Below, in pieces: positions 45,416 through 57,834 of a stretch of 64,000 nt of DNA. Origin of the DNA: Megaustenia siamemsis (lineage: Eukaryota > Mollusca > Gastropoda > Stylommatophora > Ariophantidae); the NCBI GenBank assembly GCA_032433765.1, contig JAVIAB010000047.1, positions 17,983,511-18,047,510 on the forward strand. The letters are read 5' to 3'. Under the pieces are notes generated by a model. It searched no databases and was not told where the DNA came from. It worked only from the letters and a program-made list of their open reading frames with translations. Positions within the stretch are counted from its first letter, which is position 1; every line of letters begins with the position of its first letter. The translations under genes were made by a program, and so were the position numbers.

Positions 45416-45424
45416 GCTCTCTTA

Positions 45425-46475
45425 CATCTATAAAACAGATCTATACCTATGTTTCATAGATTACATCAAGGCATTTGATGAAGTAAAAGACCAAGAAATA
45501 ATCACAATTTTAGAAAGGTCATAAGAACTGGAAACCAATTGGGAATGTTTCAACAAATAAAACAGGGTGTTAGACAGGGTTGTGTGCTGTCACCATATTT
45601 GTTTAATATTTATAGTGAGATTATTTTAAGATCCATAAGGGACATGCCTGGAATAACAATTGGAGGTTATAATATAATAATCTAAGGTATGCTGATGATA
45701 CAGTCTTAATCGCTAGTGAAAATAAGTTACAAGAAATGTTGGACATTATAGTGAAGGAAAGCAAAAATAAAGGACTCAGCCTTAATAGCAAAAAGACAGA
45801 GGTAATGGTAACAACAAAGAAAAAGACATCACCTCAGTGCAAAATAAAGACAAGTGGAACACTATTAAAACAGGTAAATGAATTTAAATATTTGGGAACT
45901 TTGTTAACCTCAGACGGAAGATGTACAAAAGAGGTGAGATGCAGAATGGCCCAGGCAAAAGCAGCTTTCCAAAAAATGAGGAAGATACTATGCAATCCAT
46001 TTTTGACAATATAAACAAGAAAAAGAGTTCTTATATGTTATGTAGAGCCAATCTTAACATATGGAAGCGAATCATAGACAATTGGACAACAGACAAGAAA
46101 ATCACTGGAGTCTGTAGAAATGTGGTTTTACAGAAGAATGTTGAGAGTACCATGGACAGCTAAGAAGTATAATGAAGATGTTCTGAGAGAGGTCAAAGTA
46201 AAAAGAGAGCTATTTTCCAATATTAGGAAGAGACAATCATCATTTTTTGGCTATGTAATGAGAAGAGAACAAGTGGAATATATTGTAACAACTGGGAAAA
46301 TTGAGGGACGAAGAGATAGAGGGAAGCAAAGAGAAAAAAAATAACAGACAGCTTAAGAGAATGGCTTTGCAGAAGGTCAACATCAGAAATGATAAATAGC
46401 TGCCGAGATCGAAAATTGTGGATAGACATGATCACCTACGCCAGTAGGCCCGGTACTTGATGATGATGATGATGA
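45425..46475 (+). mobile_element. LINE-A, 1 kb 3' part
   Basis: Starts in the RT (FIDYIKAFDEVKD), then IKQGVRQGCVLSPYLFNI, a broken YADD region, SKNKGLSLNSKKTEVMVTTK, KTSGTLLKQVNEFKYLGTLL and the ESW/RRMLRVPW tail. Several frameshifts. It ends with about eight GAT units that run straight into a 19-bp minisatellite. Confidence 0.85.
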
Positions 46476-46479
46476 TGAT

Positions 46480-46640
46480 ATGGAGGACATATTACTATAT
46501 GGAAGGCATATTACTATATGGAGGGCATATTACTATATGGAAGGCATATTACTATATTACTATATGGAGGGCATATTACAATATTGAGGCAATATTACAA
46601 TATGAAGGGCATATTACTATATTACAATATGAAGGGCATA
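46480..46640. repeat. 19-bp minisatellite, third locus
   Basis: About 8 units of the ATATGGAGGGCATATTACT family, some rearranged (ATATTACTATATTACAATAT). Both edges are LINE-A-tail-like: GGTACTTGATGATGATGAT before and GGTACCTGATGATGATGATG after. Confidence 0.88.
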
Positions 46641-46889
46641 TTACTTTACGGTACCTGATGATGATGATGACATCTATAAAATCTTATTCATTCGCGTAAC
46701 AGCACAGACGACAGCTGTAACAACTATGGCTAAAAGAATTAGGTAAGTCTAACTAATCAACTTACACTACACAATTATAATACCTACTCTGTTTTCATGT
46801 CCACCACCCCCCACCCCCGTCCACCACCCCTCTCCAGCCCCCATCCCCCCAACTGCTTTTTTTCATCACAAACTGGCATTTTAATTGTA

Positions 46890-48460
46890 ATCGATAACAT
46901 TTTGTAGCAATCATGGATGAGGCTATTCTGAGCCTGTTCTATTTCGATCATGGATGAGGCTATTCTGAGCCTGTTCTATTTCAATGATGGATGAGGCTGT
47001 TCTGAGCCTGTTCTATTCCAATCATGAATGAGGCTGTTCTGAACCTGTTCTAATGCAATCACGGATAAGGCTGTTCTGAGCCTGTGTTATTACAATCATT
47101 GATGAGTCTGTTCTGAGCCTTTTCTTTTCAAAACATGGATGAGGCTGTTCTGGGCCTTTTCTATTCCAATCATGGATGAGGCTGTCCTGGGCCTTTTCTA
47201 TTTCAATCATGGATGAGGTTATTCTGAGCTTTTTCTATTCCAATCATGGATGAGGCTATTATGAGCCTTTCCTATTTCAATCATGGATGAGGCTATTTTG
47301 AGCCTATACTATTCAAATCATGGATGAGGCTATTCTGAGCTTATTATATTCCAATCATGGATGAGGCTATTCTGAGCCTATTCTATTCCAATCATGGATG
47401 AGGCTATTCTGAGCCTATACTATTCCAATCAAGGATGAGGCTATTCTGAGCTTATTCTATTCTAATCATGGATGAGGCTATTCTGAGCCTATTCTATTCC
47501 AATCATGGATGAGGCTATTCTGAGCCTATACTATTCAAATCATGGATGAGGCTATTCTGAGCCTATACTATTCAAATCATGGATGAGGCTATTCTGAGCT
47601 TATTCTATTCCAACCATGGATGAGACTGTCCTGAGCCTACTCTATTCCAAACATGGATGGGGCTGTCCTGAGTCTATGCTATTCCAAACATGGATGGGGC
47701 TGTCCTGAGTCTATGCTATTCCAACCATGGATGAGGCTGTCCTGTGAGTCTATGCTATTCAAATCATGAATTAGGCTGCCCTGAGCCTATGCTGTTCCAA
47801 TCATGGATGAGGCTGTCCTGAGTCTATGCTATTGAAATCATGGATGAGACTGTCCTAAGCCTATGACATTTCAACCATGGATGGGGCTGTCCTGAGTCTA
47901 TGCTATTCCAATCATGGATGAAGGTATCCTGAGTATATGCTATTCCAATCATGGATGAAGCTATCATTTGCCTATGATATTTCAACCTGGATGAGCTGTC
48001 CTGAGTCTATGCTATTCCAATCACGGATGAAGGTATCCTGAGTATATGCTTTTTCAACCATGGATGGAGCTGTCCTGAGTCTATGCTATTCCAATCATGG
48101 ATGAGGCTGTACGGAGCCTATGCTATTCAAATCATGGATGAAACTGTCCTGAGCCTTTGATATTTCAACCATGGATGGGGCTGTCCTGAGTCTATGCTAT
48201 TCCAATCACGGTGAGGCTGTACGGAGCCTATGCTATTCAAATCATGGATGAAACTGTCCTGAGCCTTTGATATTTCAACCATGGATGGGGATGTCCTGAG
48301 TCTATGCTATTCCAATCACGGTGAGGCTGTCCTGAGCAATACTATTCCAATCATGGTGAGGCTGTCCTGAGTCTATGCTATTCCAATCATGGATGATGCT
48401 GTCCTGAGTCTATTCTATACAAATCACGGATGCGTCTGTACTTAGCCCATGCTATTAATT
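46890..48460. repeat. 37-bp minisatellite
   Basis: About 42 units carrying CCAATCATGGATGAGGCT and TGAGCCTATTCTATT. Two or three subtypes alternate: AGGCTATTCTGAGCCTATTC (47200-47620) and GGCTGTCCTGAGTCTATGC (47640-48420). 46700-46890 before it is unrecognised, with a C-rich run at 46800-46850. Confidence 0.93.
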
Positions 48461-48809
48461 GATATGTTGTGGGTTTGGTTTCATCTTGTGACGTCACACA
48501 CACCATAACAATTTTAGTTCCGGAAATATTGATGTTTTTGTCTATTTTAGTAGTTAATGCCCGTAACAAAAAAATTATTACAAATGTATAAATCTGATAG
48601 TTCCAGGACACTCAGTATTCAATTTTGAACCGCAAAAGATTTTTTTAAAATGAATTTTGAGCTACTCTTAGCTACTTCTAATCACTTTGAATCTATAATA
48701 GGAGAAGCATGCATATTTGATCTTTTAATGGAAGAGCAGAAATGAGCAAATTAACTAAAGTATCAATGACAACAAACAATGCTTCCTCCCCACCACCCTT
48801 TTTATTCTT

Positions 48810-48814
<5 letters not shown>

Positions 48815-48873
<59 letters not shown>

Positions 48874-49240
48874 AGTACCGGGCTTCCGCCAAGCCATTCT
48901 CTTAAGTTGTCTGTTATTTTTTCTCTTTGCTTCCCTCTATCTCTTCGTCCCTCAATGTTTCCAGTTGTTACAATATATTCCACTTGTTCTCTTCTCACTA
49001 CATGGCAAAAAAATGATGATTATTTCTTCCTAATATTGGAAATTACCTCTCTTTTTGCTTTAACCTCTCTCAGAACATCTTCATTACTCTTCTTAGCTGT
49101 CCATGGTACTCTCAACATTTTTCTGTAAAACTACATTTCTACAGACTACAGTGATTTTCTTGTCTGTTGTCCTATTGTCCATGATTGGCATCCATATGTT
49201 AAGACTGGCTCTACATAACATCTAAGAACTCTTTTTATTA
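48815..49240 (-). mobile_element. LINE-A 3' fragment with expanded TCA tail
   Basis: The TCA run (about 19 units, 48815-48872) is the LINE tail on the plus strand; antisense LINE-A follows to AAGAACTCTTTTTAT. The tail appears to have grown into a microsatellite. Confidence 0.85.
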
Positions 49241-49379
49241 CAGCGACAGAATACGTTCGTGGAAAAATTCTCTAAAGATGGTTTTTGTTTTGTTTACTGT
49301 TTGTTGAAATATTATTGCATGCTTGTAAAACGTTGGGTTAGAAAGAGGAATTATGCGTGAAAACAAGGTGTTCCCGTGG

Positions 49380-49640
49380 GATAATTCGCATGAAGGCAGT
49401 GACTACACGCTGCACGATGGACTATATAGCTATCACCGGAATGACAGAGCAACACGAGGAACGTCTCACATCTGTAAATTATAGAATAAACATATGTTGC
49501 TGATGGCATGTCACACGAAGAAAATCTTACATCGGTAAAGTTAAGAACATACGAATGTTCCTGGTGGCATGTCATACGAAGAACGTCTTACATCGGTAAA
49601 ATAAAGAACTAACACATGTTGATGATAGCATTTCACACTA
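49380..49640. repeat. ~61-bp degenerate tandem repeat
   Basis: Three to four units with CATGTCACACGAAGAA, CTTACATCGGTAAA and AACATACGAATGTT. 49641-49980 beyond it holds nothing recognised. Confidence 0.75.
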
Positions 49641-49984
49641 TCTAACAAACTAGATCAATAACATTTTGCTGGGAAAAATGAAACTTTGGAAGAAGGAGAG
49701 TTAGTCAAGGGAGAACATTGACCGATGGTATAACGGACAGGAAAGCGACCGAACACACCAAAGAGAAGGTTCACGTTAATCTTCTTCTTCTTTCTTTCAT
49801 AATCTGTCATCCAATGTTGATAGATACAATAATTGCATTCGTTTGAATTGTGCTTGAATTTTTTCTGCACTCGTGTTTCGGAGAATTGTTATTATTGCAC
49901 TTGTCCATTTTTCTTGGAGGACACAGTATTTGTTTTTTTCGACAGGTTTTGTAAAATTTATTAAGTTATATGCATTATTATAGA

Positions 49985-50515
49985 AATAAAAAGCAGAATA
50001 GTTCAGGCCAAAATAGCATTTCAGAAAATGAAAGATATCTTATGCAACAAATCTATGTCAATAGAAGTGAGAAAGAGAACCCATCGGTGCTATATAGAAC
50101 CAATTCTGACCTATGGAAGCGAATCATGGACAGTAGACAAACAAATGAAAAGACTATTAGAGGCAACAGAAATGGGATTTCTCAGAAGAATGTTGAAAGT
50201 TCCATGGGCAGCTAAAAAGACAAATGAAGAAATTCTCAAAGAGGCCAACAGTAAAAGGCAGCTCCTAAAAAACATCAGAAAGAAACAATCAACATTTTTT
50301 CGGGCACATCATGAGAGGAGGAAAGTTGGAATACTTGGTTACAACAGGAAAAATAAAAGGAAAGAGAGATCACGGACGACAAAGATACAAAATACTTGAT
50401 GGCTTGGTATCATGAAATGGAAAACGGTCAACAACAGAATTGATACGATGCACTGTAGATAGAAGATTGTGGAAGGATATGATCGCCTACGCCAACCGGT
50501 ATGGCACATGATGAT
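49985..50515 (+). mobile_element. LINE-E 3' part
   Basis: One long frame: DILCNKSMSIEVRKRTHRCY, EPILTYGSESWTVDKQMKRL, TEMGFLRRMLKVPWAAKKTN, then a frameshift and an end in ACATGATGATGATGAAG. Confidence 0.85.
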
Positions 50516-51515
50516 GATGAAGCATTGTACTTGTATACAAAACGATACGGCACAGACAACTGCGCCGGATATGGGACACATTGCGGAAGCCAACTGAGAG
50601 TATTACACGTCAGGTTTATATTTGGAATCCCCTTGAATGGAGACAAAGAGGAAAACCAAAATACACTTGGAGAAAACAGTCCGAAGCAGAGATGAGGAGA
50701 ATGACGAATACATGAATATATCTTAATCGAATGACTAGAAACAGGACAAGAACATATGCTCTGTATAAGGTTGAAATGAAAAAAGAAGAAGATATAGGCT
50801 ATTTTTAAAAAAAAGTGTTCTGCAATGTCACGAACTTAAACTATTTTGGAAGGTATTCACCAAAGTTTCCACATTAAAAAACAAATGTGTTTCCTGTTAT
50901 CGGTACAGATTGCTTTCTGGATTAACTGAATGAAATATAAAACTCGTATTCCGTGCGCCACGTGCACAATTTTGTACTAAATAATTTGTTTCTTCATTTG
51001 TGAATAACAAATCATACTTTTAAATTACTTTTGACGTTTCCAAACGAGTTATTGTCACAGCCATCTATAGTTTTAATAATGCCTGCAGACTGATAAGGAA
51101 ATCTCGAAATCACTGAAAGTTTATGACGTTTTCAGCTTTGCGAGTTGTAGACGTCCGACGTAATTTTGCTCACAATCGCCTCTGCTCTCAATGCTGAAAA
51201 CGACACAAGATGTTGGTGATTTCTTGCAGCACACGTATCTTATTAATACTATAGATGGCTGTGGTTACTGCTAGTGTGTTCCACATTGTATTGTTTCTTA
51301 GATAACGAAACAGTTGGAAATTATACTCTATCACAACACAATTAGGTACAGAAAATACAAAATCTCAATCAATTTCAGAATAACGTCACATAATGAAAAT
51401 ATGAAACGTGTTAAGTTTCTATAACTATACATTGAGATAAACAACGTTAAACATTGCACACTGATTTCAGCCAATCACAAAGGGGTTTAGAGTCACCAAA
51501 CTAAGCTAACTAATG
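50516..51515. other. Probable LINE-F-like relic, then unrecognised
   Basis: 50580-50780 may be another RTE tail (GAAAACCAAAATACACTTGG, CAGTCCGAAGCAGAGATGAG), similar in style to 44850-45215. 50800-51515 contains no exon or repeat I can name. Confidence 0.4.
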
Positions 51516-51519
51516 CCCT

Positions 51520-51790
51520 ATTTTATTTCTGTCTCTGAATTGGGTTAGAAAATACCCAGGAGACAAATCATAATAAATGAATATTATTCTAGAGGGAAAC
51601 TTTCGAGGCGATAATTCAACGATTCTAGGAGGAGGAGCTATGTTTACAGCACTCGGAAAAAATGACAAATAAACAACAACAGAAAAAAACAAAGAACTAT
51701 ATATGGTCCGAAGCAGGATCGAACCCGTACTCCATGGCACATCGCCTTGCCACGAAAAGCCAAACACTAGGGAACCCTGCCAACTCAGCT
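51520..51790 (-). mobile_element. SINE-4, reverse copy of an inverted pair
   Basis: The minus strand carries TTCGTGGCAAGGCGATGTGC and B-box-like GGGTTCGATCC, then GTTTATTTGTCATTTTTTCC and CGAGTGCTGTAAACATAG. A plus-strand copy follows at 51905-52080. Confidence 0.7.
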
Positions 51791-51904
51791 AAATTTATTT
51801 TTAATTAGACTTCTTGGCAATGTCTTTCACGCAGGCGTTCTCATGACTATAGCATAATGTTACGATCACAACTCAGGAATAAATTGTCTATCTGTATGTT
51901 CCTA

Positions 51905-52080
51905 TTAAGACATGTAAGTAGACTCCCGGTGCTATGGAGTACGGGTTCGATTCTGCTTCGGACCACATATTGTTCTTTTTTTTTTTTTCTGTTGTTTATT
52001 ATTTGTCATTTTTTTCCGAGTGCTGTAAACATACCTCCTCTTCCTATGATTCGCCAGAAAATACCCATCCTGTCCAAGTA
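51905..52080 (+). mobile_element. SINE-4, plus copy of an inverted pair
   Basis: GCTATGGAGTACGGGTTCG, TTTGTCATTTTTTTCCGAG, GCTGTAAACATACC. It matches the reversed copy at 51520-51790 over its body. The pair is 115 bases apart, upstream of nothing but 180 bases from A'. Confidence 0.7.
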
Positions 52081-52195
52081 TATTATAAGGATACTTTGAT
52101 GCGCTGGATGGACGATTTTGTTTTATAAAGCCAAACTACAAACACATTTTATGTGCAAACAAGTGAATAGAAGAGACATAATTAGAAGAAGAAAC

Positions 52196-52280
52196 TATAT
52201 TCAAACAATTTCTTACTAGATTTATTGTAGAGAAAGAAATTATATTCAAACAATTTCTTACTAGATTTATTGTAGGAGAA
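52196..52280. repeat. 47-bp tandem duplication covering the A' splice donor
   Basis: ATATTCAAACAATTTCTTAC plus TAGATTTATTGTAG occur twice in a row, at about 52197-52230 and 52244-52276. The duplicated part includes the exon end and its GT donor on the minus strand, giving two identical donors 47 bases apart. Confidence 0.85.
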
Positions 52281-52455
52281 GGTCAAGATCGATGATTGGC
52301 CACTTCCGTCTTCGACCCCAGTGATCTCCCCATTGGTAAACATCTTGCTAGTCCATTAGGGTATCCTTGTTGTGTTAGCTTACATTTACAGGTAGCTTGA
52401 GTTCCAATGCGAATACGACCAGTTGGGCAATCCGCCAGATCAACCTTGGGAAGAG
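52262..52455 (-). pseudogene. IgSF exon A', set 1, 1-base frameshift
   Basis: 194 nt on the minus strand between CACATTTTTGAATCCAG and GTAAGAAATT. With phase 1 it reads TLPKVDLADCPTGRIRIGTQ, ATCKCKLTQQGYPNGLAR, then shifts. One base is missing just after GCAAGATG (near 52341). In the +1 frame the rest reads GEITGVEDGSGQSSILTFSY, which matches the end of exon A (TVSFSYNSS). 194 is not divisible by three whereas the phase 1-1 exon A is, so a single lost base fits. It is either a true inactivating deletion or a sequence error. Homologue of 10854-11078 and 22968-23192. Confidence 0.72.
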
Positions 52456-52469
52456 CTGGATTCAAAAAT

Positions 52470-52830
52470 GTGAGTTAGTTATAGTTATGTTAGAGTTGTT
52501 AGTGTTGATATAACTTGATAAAGATTAACAGAATCATAATTCCTTGACTGTAGTAATGATGTGTCAGGCGTGGCATAAGTAAAACATTATTATTAAAACG
52601 GTAACGGTTGTATTCTACCAGCGAGTTACTGCAACAATTAAAATGGATGTGATACTCAAAGTCATGAGATCAGTAAGGGTGGCAACTCTTGGTGCTACTA
52701 TAACTAGATGTAATCAAATATTTCTACGTTACTCATTATTGCTGAACCCTTATCACGTCCGTGTGGCCCTAATGACGGGGAAGGTGAGAAAATAATAGAG
52801 CCACTGTCACCTGCCACGCACTTAGCCATC
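52470..52830. other. Nothing recognised
   Basis: Intron-like AT-rich sequence on the acceptor side of A'. Confidence 0.4.
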
Positions 52831-52834
52831 AGCA

Positions 52835-53045
52835 TCATCATGTGCCAAACCGGTTGGCGTAGACGATCATCTCCTTCCACAATCTTTTATCAACAGTGTA
52901 TCGTATTATTTTTGTTGTTGACTGTTTTCCATGACATGACATGAAGCTATCCAGTATTTTCTCAATTTGTCGTCCGTGATCTCTCTTTCTTTTTTATTTT
53001 GCCAGTTGTAACCAAGTATTCCAACTTTTCTCTTCTCATGATGTG
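52835..53045 (-). mobile_element. LINE-E 3' fragment
   Basis: Antisense LINE-E: ATCATGTGCCAAACCGG, GTTGACTGTTTTCCATG, CCAAGTATTCCAACTTTTC. 53046-53740 beyond it has no feature I can support. Confidence 0.78.
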
Positions 53046-53744
53046 CCTGAGAAATGTACGCACTTAGTAAGAGTCCAATAAAGATGTTGTAAATAAGTTC
53101 TTCGGCGGTGCTACGGACTTCGTACATCTGGAGTAAGGCCATTTGACATGCTTTTGCTAGTTCATGCATGGAGTGTGGTTATATGGCGAACGTGTTGAGG
53201 AGAGGATCTAAGCGTTATGAAGATGTCAGTTGCGTAATGAATATAATCTCTTGACTGAACTAAACTGTGCTAAACTAGTCATTGCTCCCTAGTTGAACGT
53301 AGCAGTTTTCATTCATTGCTACGTAGCTATTGACTCTACTGTTCATGATAAAATAAAAGATCAAGTTGATGTCAAGACTATATAATGCTAGAGTCCGTTC
53401 ATAAATTTGGGAACACAGTGTCGTTCAATTTTTTCGAAAACTATTTGATGAATTGTAGCGAATTTGTGCATGCAGTCTCTAACATTTTCGCCGTCCTGAA
53501 GATTTTATAACACTTAATTACACAGACAGCATGGGCTTTTTCACAAATCGGTTTGTTATATAAGTTCAGGTAAATTAGTAAAAAAAAGTGCAACAAACAT
53601 TAGATTTTTAGCAGGTTTTTTTTTATTTTACGGCGAATCAGAGGCGTATCCTTTTCATATTAATAAGAGCAGAATGTCACTACTTGACATACAATTTTAC
53701 CGCGTAAACACGATATTTTTTTTCACTGAAATAATATCTTGAGT

Positions 53745-53905
53745 CTGACACGTCGTGGTGACTGCGGGGAGCCAGTGGTGGGGTATACTAAACACTCCAA
53801 AGTATGGTGAGAGCCTTTTCAAGGAAGGATCACAACACGAAAATAACGTTTCGGCCTGTGGCCTTCTTCAGAATACAAGGACAACGACAACAAACGGTGA
53901 AGCAC
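53745..53905. repeat. Possible interspersed repeat
   Basis: CTCCAAAGTATGGTGAGAGC resembles CTACAAAGTATGGTAACAGC at 44293; CGTTTCGGCCTGTGGCCTTC is a style of repeat I associate with mollusc genomes, which I cannot verify here. Confidence 0.35.
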
Positions 53906-53929
53906 AATTATCTATAACTACATGTTAGA

Positions 53930-54810
53930 TGATCAAGTGGAGGGCGAGGAAAGTAGGATGTTGAAATAAGAAAGGAGAGGGAAGAGAGAAATGAATACTA
54001 CATGAGGAGAGGTAGGATGGGCGTCAAGATATATAAAATAGAAAAAGAAAAAAATATTTTAAAAAAGAGAGAAAAATGTATCATAAAATGCACTTAGCTT
54101 AAAACAGCAAGTCTGCGCTCCGTGCTGGAACACATCAGAATGACTTGGAGTTTAAAGGATGTGTCTAGAAAGTAACACGTGACTGAAACACGCAAGTTTA
54201 GAAGGACAAGAGGACCTGTGTGGCGGGAAAACAAATCAGAGGGGGCGGGGTAAGGAGGGGTAGAGGGGTGGAGGAAGAAAGATCGGCGAAGCTGCTAAAC
54301 TACTATGAAAACGATGGTCAATGGTGAGAGGAAAACTGGAGGCCCACAACCAAAGGCCTGGAGGGGCCAAACTGCTAGCCAATAAATCACTCGGACAATG
54401 CAAGTGAGAGATCCCTCGAGAGGTTAAAAGAAAGAGTGAATAAAAAGACAAAGTAGTGAACTGGGAGATGGGTGAGAGAGATAGACTCTACAGAATGGAT
54501 GGCCTGGGACTGGAAGAGTTGATAGGTAGGTCAACGAAGGGAGGAAGAGGGGGGGGAACAGAGAAGGAGAGGAAGAATAAGAAAGCCGGTATAAGTCAAG
54601 TAGGTAGGAAGAAGGGCGGTAGAGTGATAGAGGGGTGGTCCGGAGGAAGTTAGTCAATCGAGAGGTAGGGAAGTATTAGAGGAGGAGGTATGGAGAGGAG
54701 GGATAAGAAGCAGATATGTGAAAAGTGGATAGGAGGAGAGGCGGTAGGTCAGAAGTGGTCTGGAAGAAGTGGAGTAATAGCGGAATAGTGCGCAAGAGGT
54801 ATATACCATG
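53930..54810. repeat. Purine-rich tract
   Basis: The plus strand is dominated by A and G (GGGAGATGGGTGAGAGAGAT, GAAGGGAGGAAGAGGGGGGG, GGAGGAGGTATGGAGAGG). It is not a simple tandem unit. The ORFs on both strands are low complexity and not credible genes. Confidence 0.65.
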
Positions 54811-55104
54811 TTGTGACCAAGCAGCCTTTATTTCCTGGTCCCGTCGAGAACACGGACTCTGTAACTCTGAGTTCTTCTCTGTCAGCAATATTTCCTCAAT
54901 ATTTGCAGCTGTCACAAAATATTGCAACCGTTCACTTTTGAATCTCATGACCAAAACATGTTAACTGTTTCGTCCTGATATTACCAATAAGCTGCTCTTT
55001 TTGTTGTGTCGATTAGAACATCCTCTTATTTGTAAGCAGTCCGTAGTTTTCTCAAAATATCTGTAAAAACTACATTTGTGTTGCCTCAAATGATTTTTTT
55101 TTGT

Positions 55105-55310
55105 CTCGAGACAGAGAGGTTGTAGGTTCAAATCCCGGCTACATCGGTTGGGATTTTTATTTATGATTTCTCTCTGCGTCAACCACCCCTGCTCTCAGCA
55201 GCGAGGCTTGGCTTGAAACGTCAATTACTCATCGACGGAAAAAAATATGAGTACCTCCGAAGTCGGAGTTATCTGCCTGTGCGGCGAGGAACCCCCTGTG
55301 CACACGGCTG
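55105..55310 (+). mobile_element. SINE-2, plus strand
   Basis: GGTTGTAGGTTCAAATCCCG (B box), GATTTCTCTCTGCGTCAACC, GGAAAAAAATATGAGTACC. Pairs with the copy at 43830-44085. Confidence 0.7.
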
Positions 55311-56235
55311 TCAGGGAAAAATCGATTAATATACAAAATTCAGTCCCTAGTCTCTAGGGACATCGTTAGAATTTTGTACTTGCCTGATGACGGATTGGCA
55401 AGGATTCACTCTCATTTATCTAGACTGACATATATAGATAATAATAACATTTCTTTATATTTTAATCTCTGCTTTAAAATTATAGATTGTATAATATGTA
55501 TTTATATTTTATCTAATGCGCCTAAGGACACCTTTATTCTGTATCTCATTTCTACTTATTCGTCCATTTTTTTTATTAATTCTTTCCTTGAAACATTTTT
55601 GTCTTCTCGGGTCGAAGATTGACAATTTTTGCTGCTAGTTCTTGCAGAGATCGTTGTTTGTTCTTTATTCCTTGGTTGAGCATTCCCTAGTTATTGTTCT
55701 GCTAGCTATTCTCTTGGTCTGCCTTGTTTTCTTTCACCAGATGGCTTCCACATTGATGCCTGATGTGGAAGTCTTCATTCATTCTCAGCACATGACCGAT
55801 GTATTTCTAACGCTTTTTTTCTTATATTGCTCGACGTGTATTCTTTTTTAGATTCTTCTCTTATCAGTTAATTTCAATACATTCTCTCCAACTTATGTCT
55901 GATATCTTACGTAGACATATGTTTTATAATACATTTATTCTCATATATAAAGTGAGCGTGGATTTCCAACTTTCACATCCGTAATTCAATATATATAATA
56001 TGTTATATTGACTAGACACCAAGAAAATATGCCAAAGATACAAGATTATTAGCGCAAACTCCAAATAAACATAATAAAAAAAAAAACATCAGATTATCCT
56101 GATTTCGTGTAAAAATATTTTATCTATGAAAGAAACTGATTGCATTTCCCAATCTTTGACTCAAGTTTTGGAGATAAGGGACGAACAGTTCGAGAGAGTT
56201 AAAACTGACAAAAATGAAGACTTGTCACAATTATA
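55311..56235. other. Nothing recognised
   Basis: AT-rich; two plus-strand ORFs of 70-82 codons (55374-55622, 55642-55851) resemble no protein I know, although 55540-55850 could be an antisense LINE remnant (CTTGGTCTGCCTTG). Confidence 0.4.
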
Positions 56236-56239
56236 AGGT

Positions 56240-56925
<686 letters not shown>

Positions 56926-57288
56926 ACACCAGCATCTTTGTTACGTTATAAGAAAGGACAGGGCAATTTTGACAGACTGACGTATGAAACAGTGATAACA
57001 AATATAACAATAATAGCGATTAAAAAATAACAATATAAGTGATAACAAAGGCGAGGACATAAAAGACAACAATGTGATAACAAACTAACGAAAATCGATA
57101 ATGACATTTATACAAATTAATCTAAAAGAAGTAAAAGAATTCATAACGAATACATTAACATAAATTATAACAAAGCAGCGAATAGCAATAACAAATGTTA
57201 ACAAAGAAGGAAATAGCAATAACAAAAAATGATAACGTATAACAGAACATTACATAAATGATTACATAAATGGATTATTTGTACATAC

Positions 57289-57502
57289 TGAGAAGTGTAG
57301 ACATTTTCTGGCTCACAGCTGCAGTCCTATTTGATGTTTCATTTGAGAGAAAAGAACTCATTTCAACGTAGATAGCTTTGCCTGCCTGCATTCTCGACAT
57401 CGGTACACGAAATATACACCAACCAAAGTAATCGCCTTCTGAACCCCTTCCATAGTTTCCTAAACTGCACTTGCCATCAACATCTTCTCTGGAGAAATCA
57501 GT
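57289..57502 (-). CDS. IgSF exon B', set 1: second half of Ig domain 1
   Basis: 214 nt on the minus strand, acceptor CTGTACACCCCAG, donor GTATGTACAA, phase 0 to 1. It reads TDFSREDVDGKCSLGNYGRG, SEGDYFGWCIFRVPMSRM, AGKAIYVEMSSFLSNETSNR and TAAVSQKMSTLL. It shares KCxLGNYGxGSEGDY and IYVEM with exon B at 13251-13476. GDYFGWC holds the probable F-strand Cys. NETS is a potential N-glycosylation site. The frame is open. It lies between a GATA array (360 bases downstream) and a pentanucleotide array (330 bases upstream). Confidence 0.75.
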
Positions 57503-57834
57503 CTGGGGTGTACAGATAATAATGGCAATATTTATTTGTAATTGTTTTAAAAATTATGAATGGAAGATAATACAATATAAGATGGTAGAGTATGTTTTTC
57601 TAGGTCATAATACAATAAAATAGATGATGATATAGAATGATTTTCTAGGTCACAATACAAAATAATAGATGATAGAGTATGATATTCTATATCATAATAC
57701 AATAGGATAGGAGATTATATAAAAATGATATTGTTGGGCACAATACAATACAATAGGAAATGATAAAGTATAATATTCTAAGCCAAAATTTGCATTATAA
57801 TAGAAAATGATAGATGCTATATTTGTGTCACATA

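Noticed and set aside
48742..49128. ORFs with poly-Ser, poly-His or poly-Asp
   Set aside because: Frames of a TCA microsatellite that is the tail of an antisense LINE-A.
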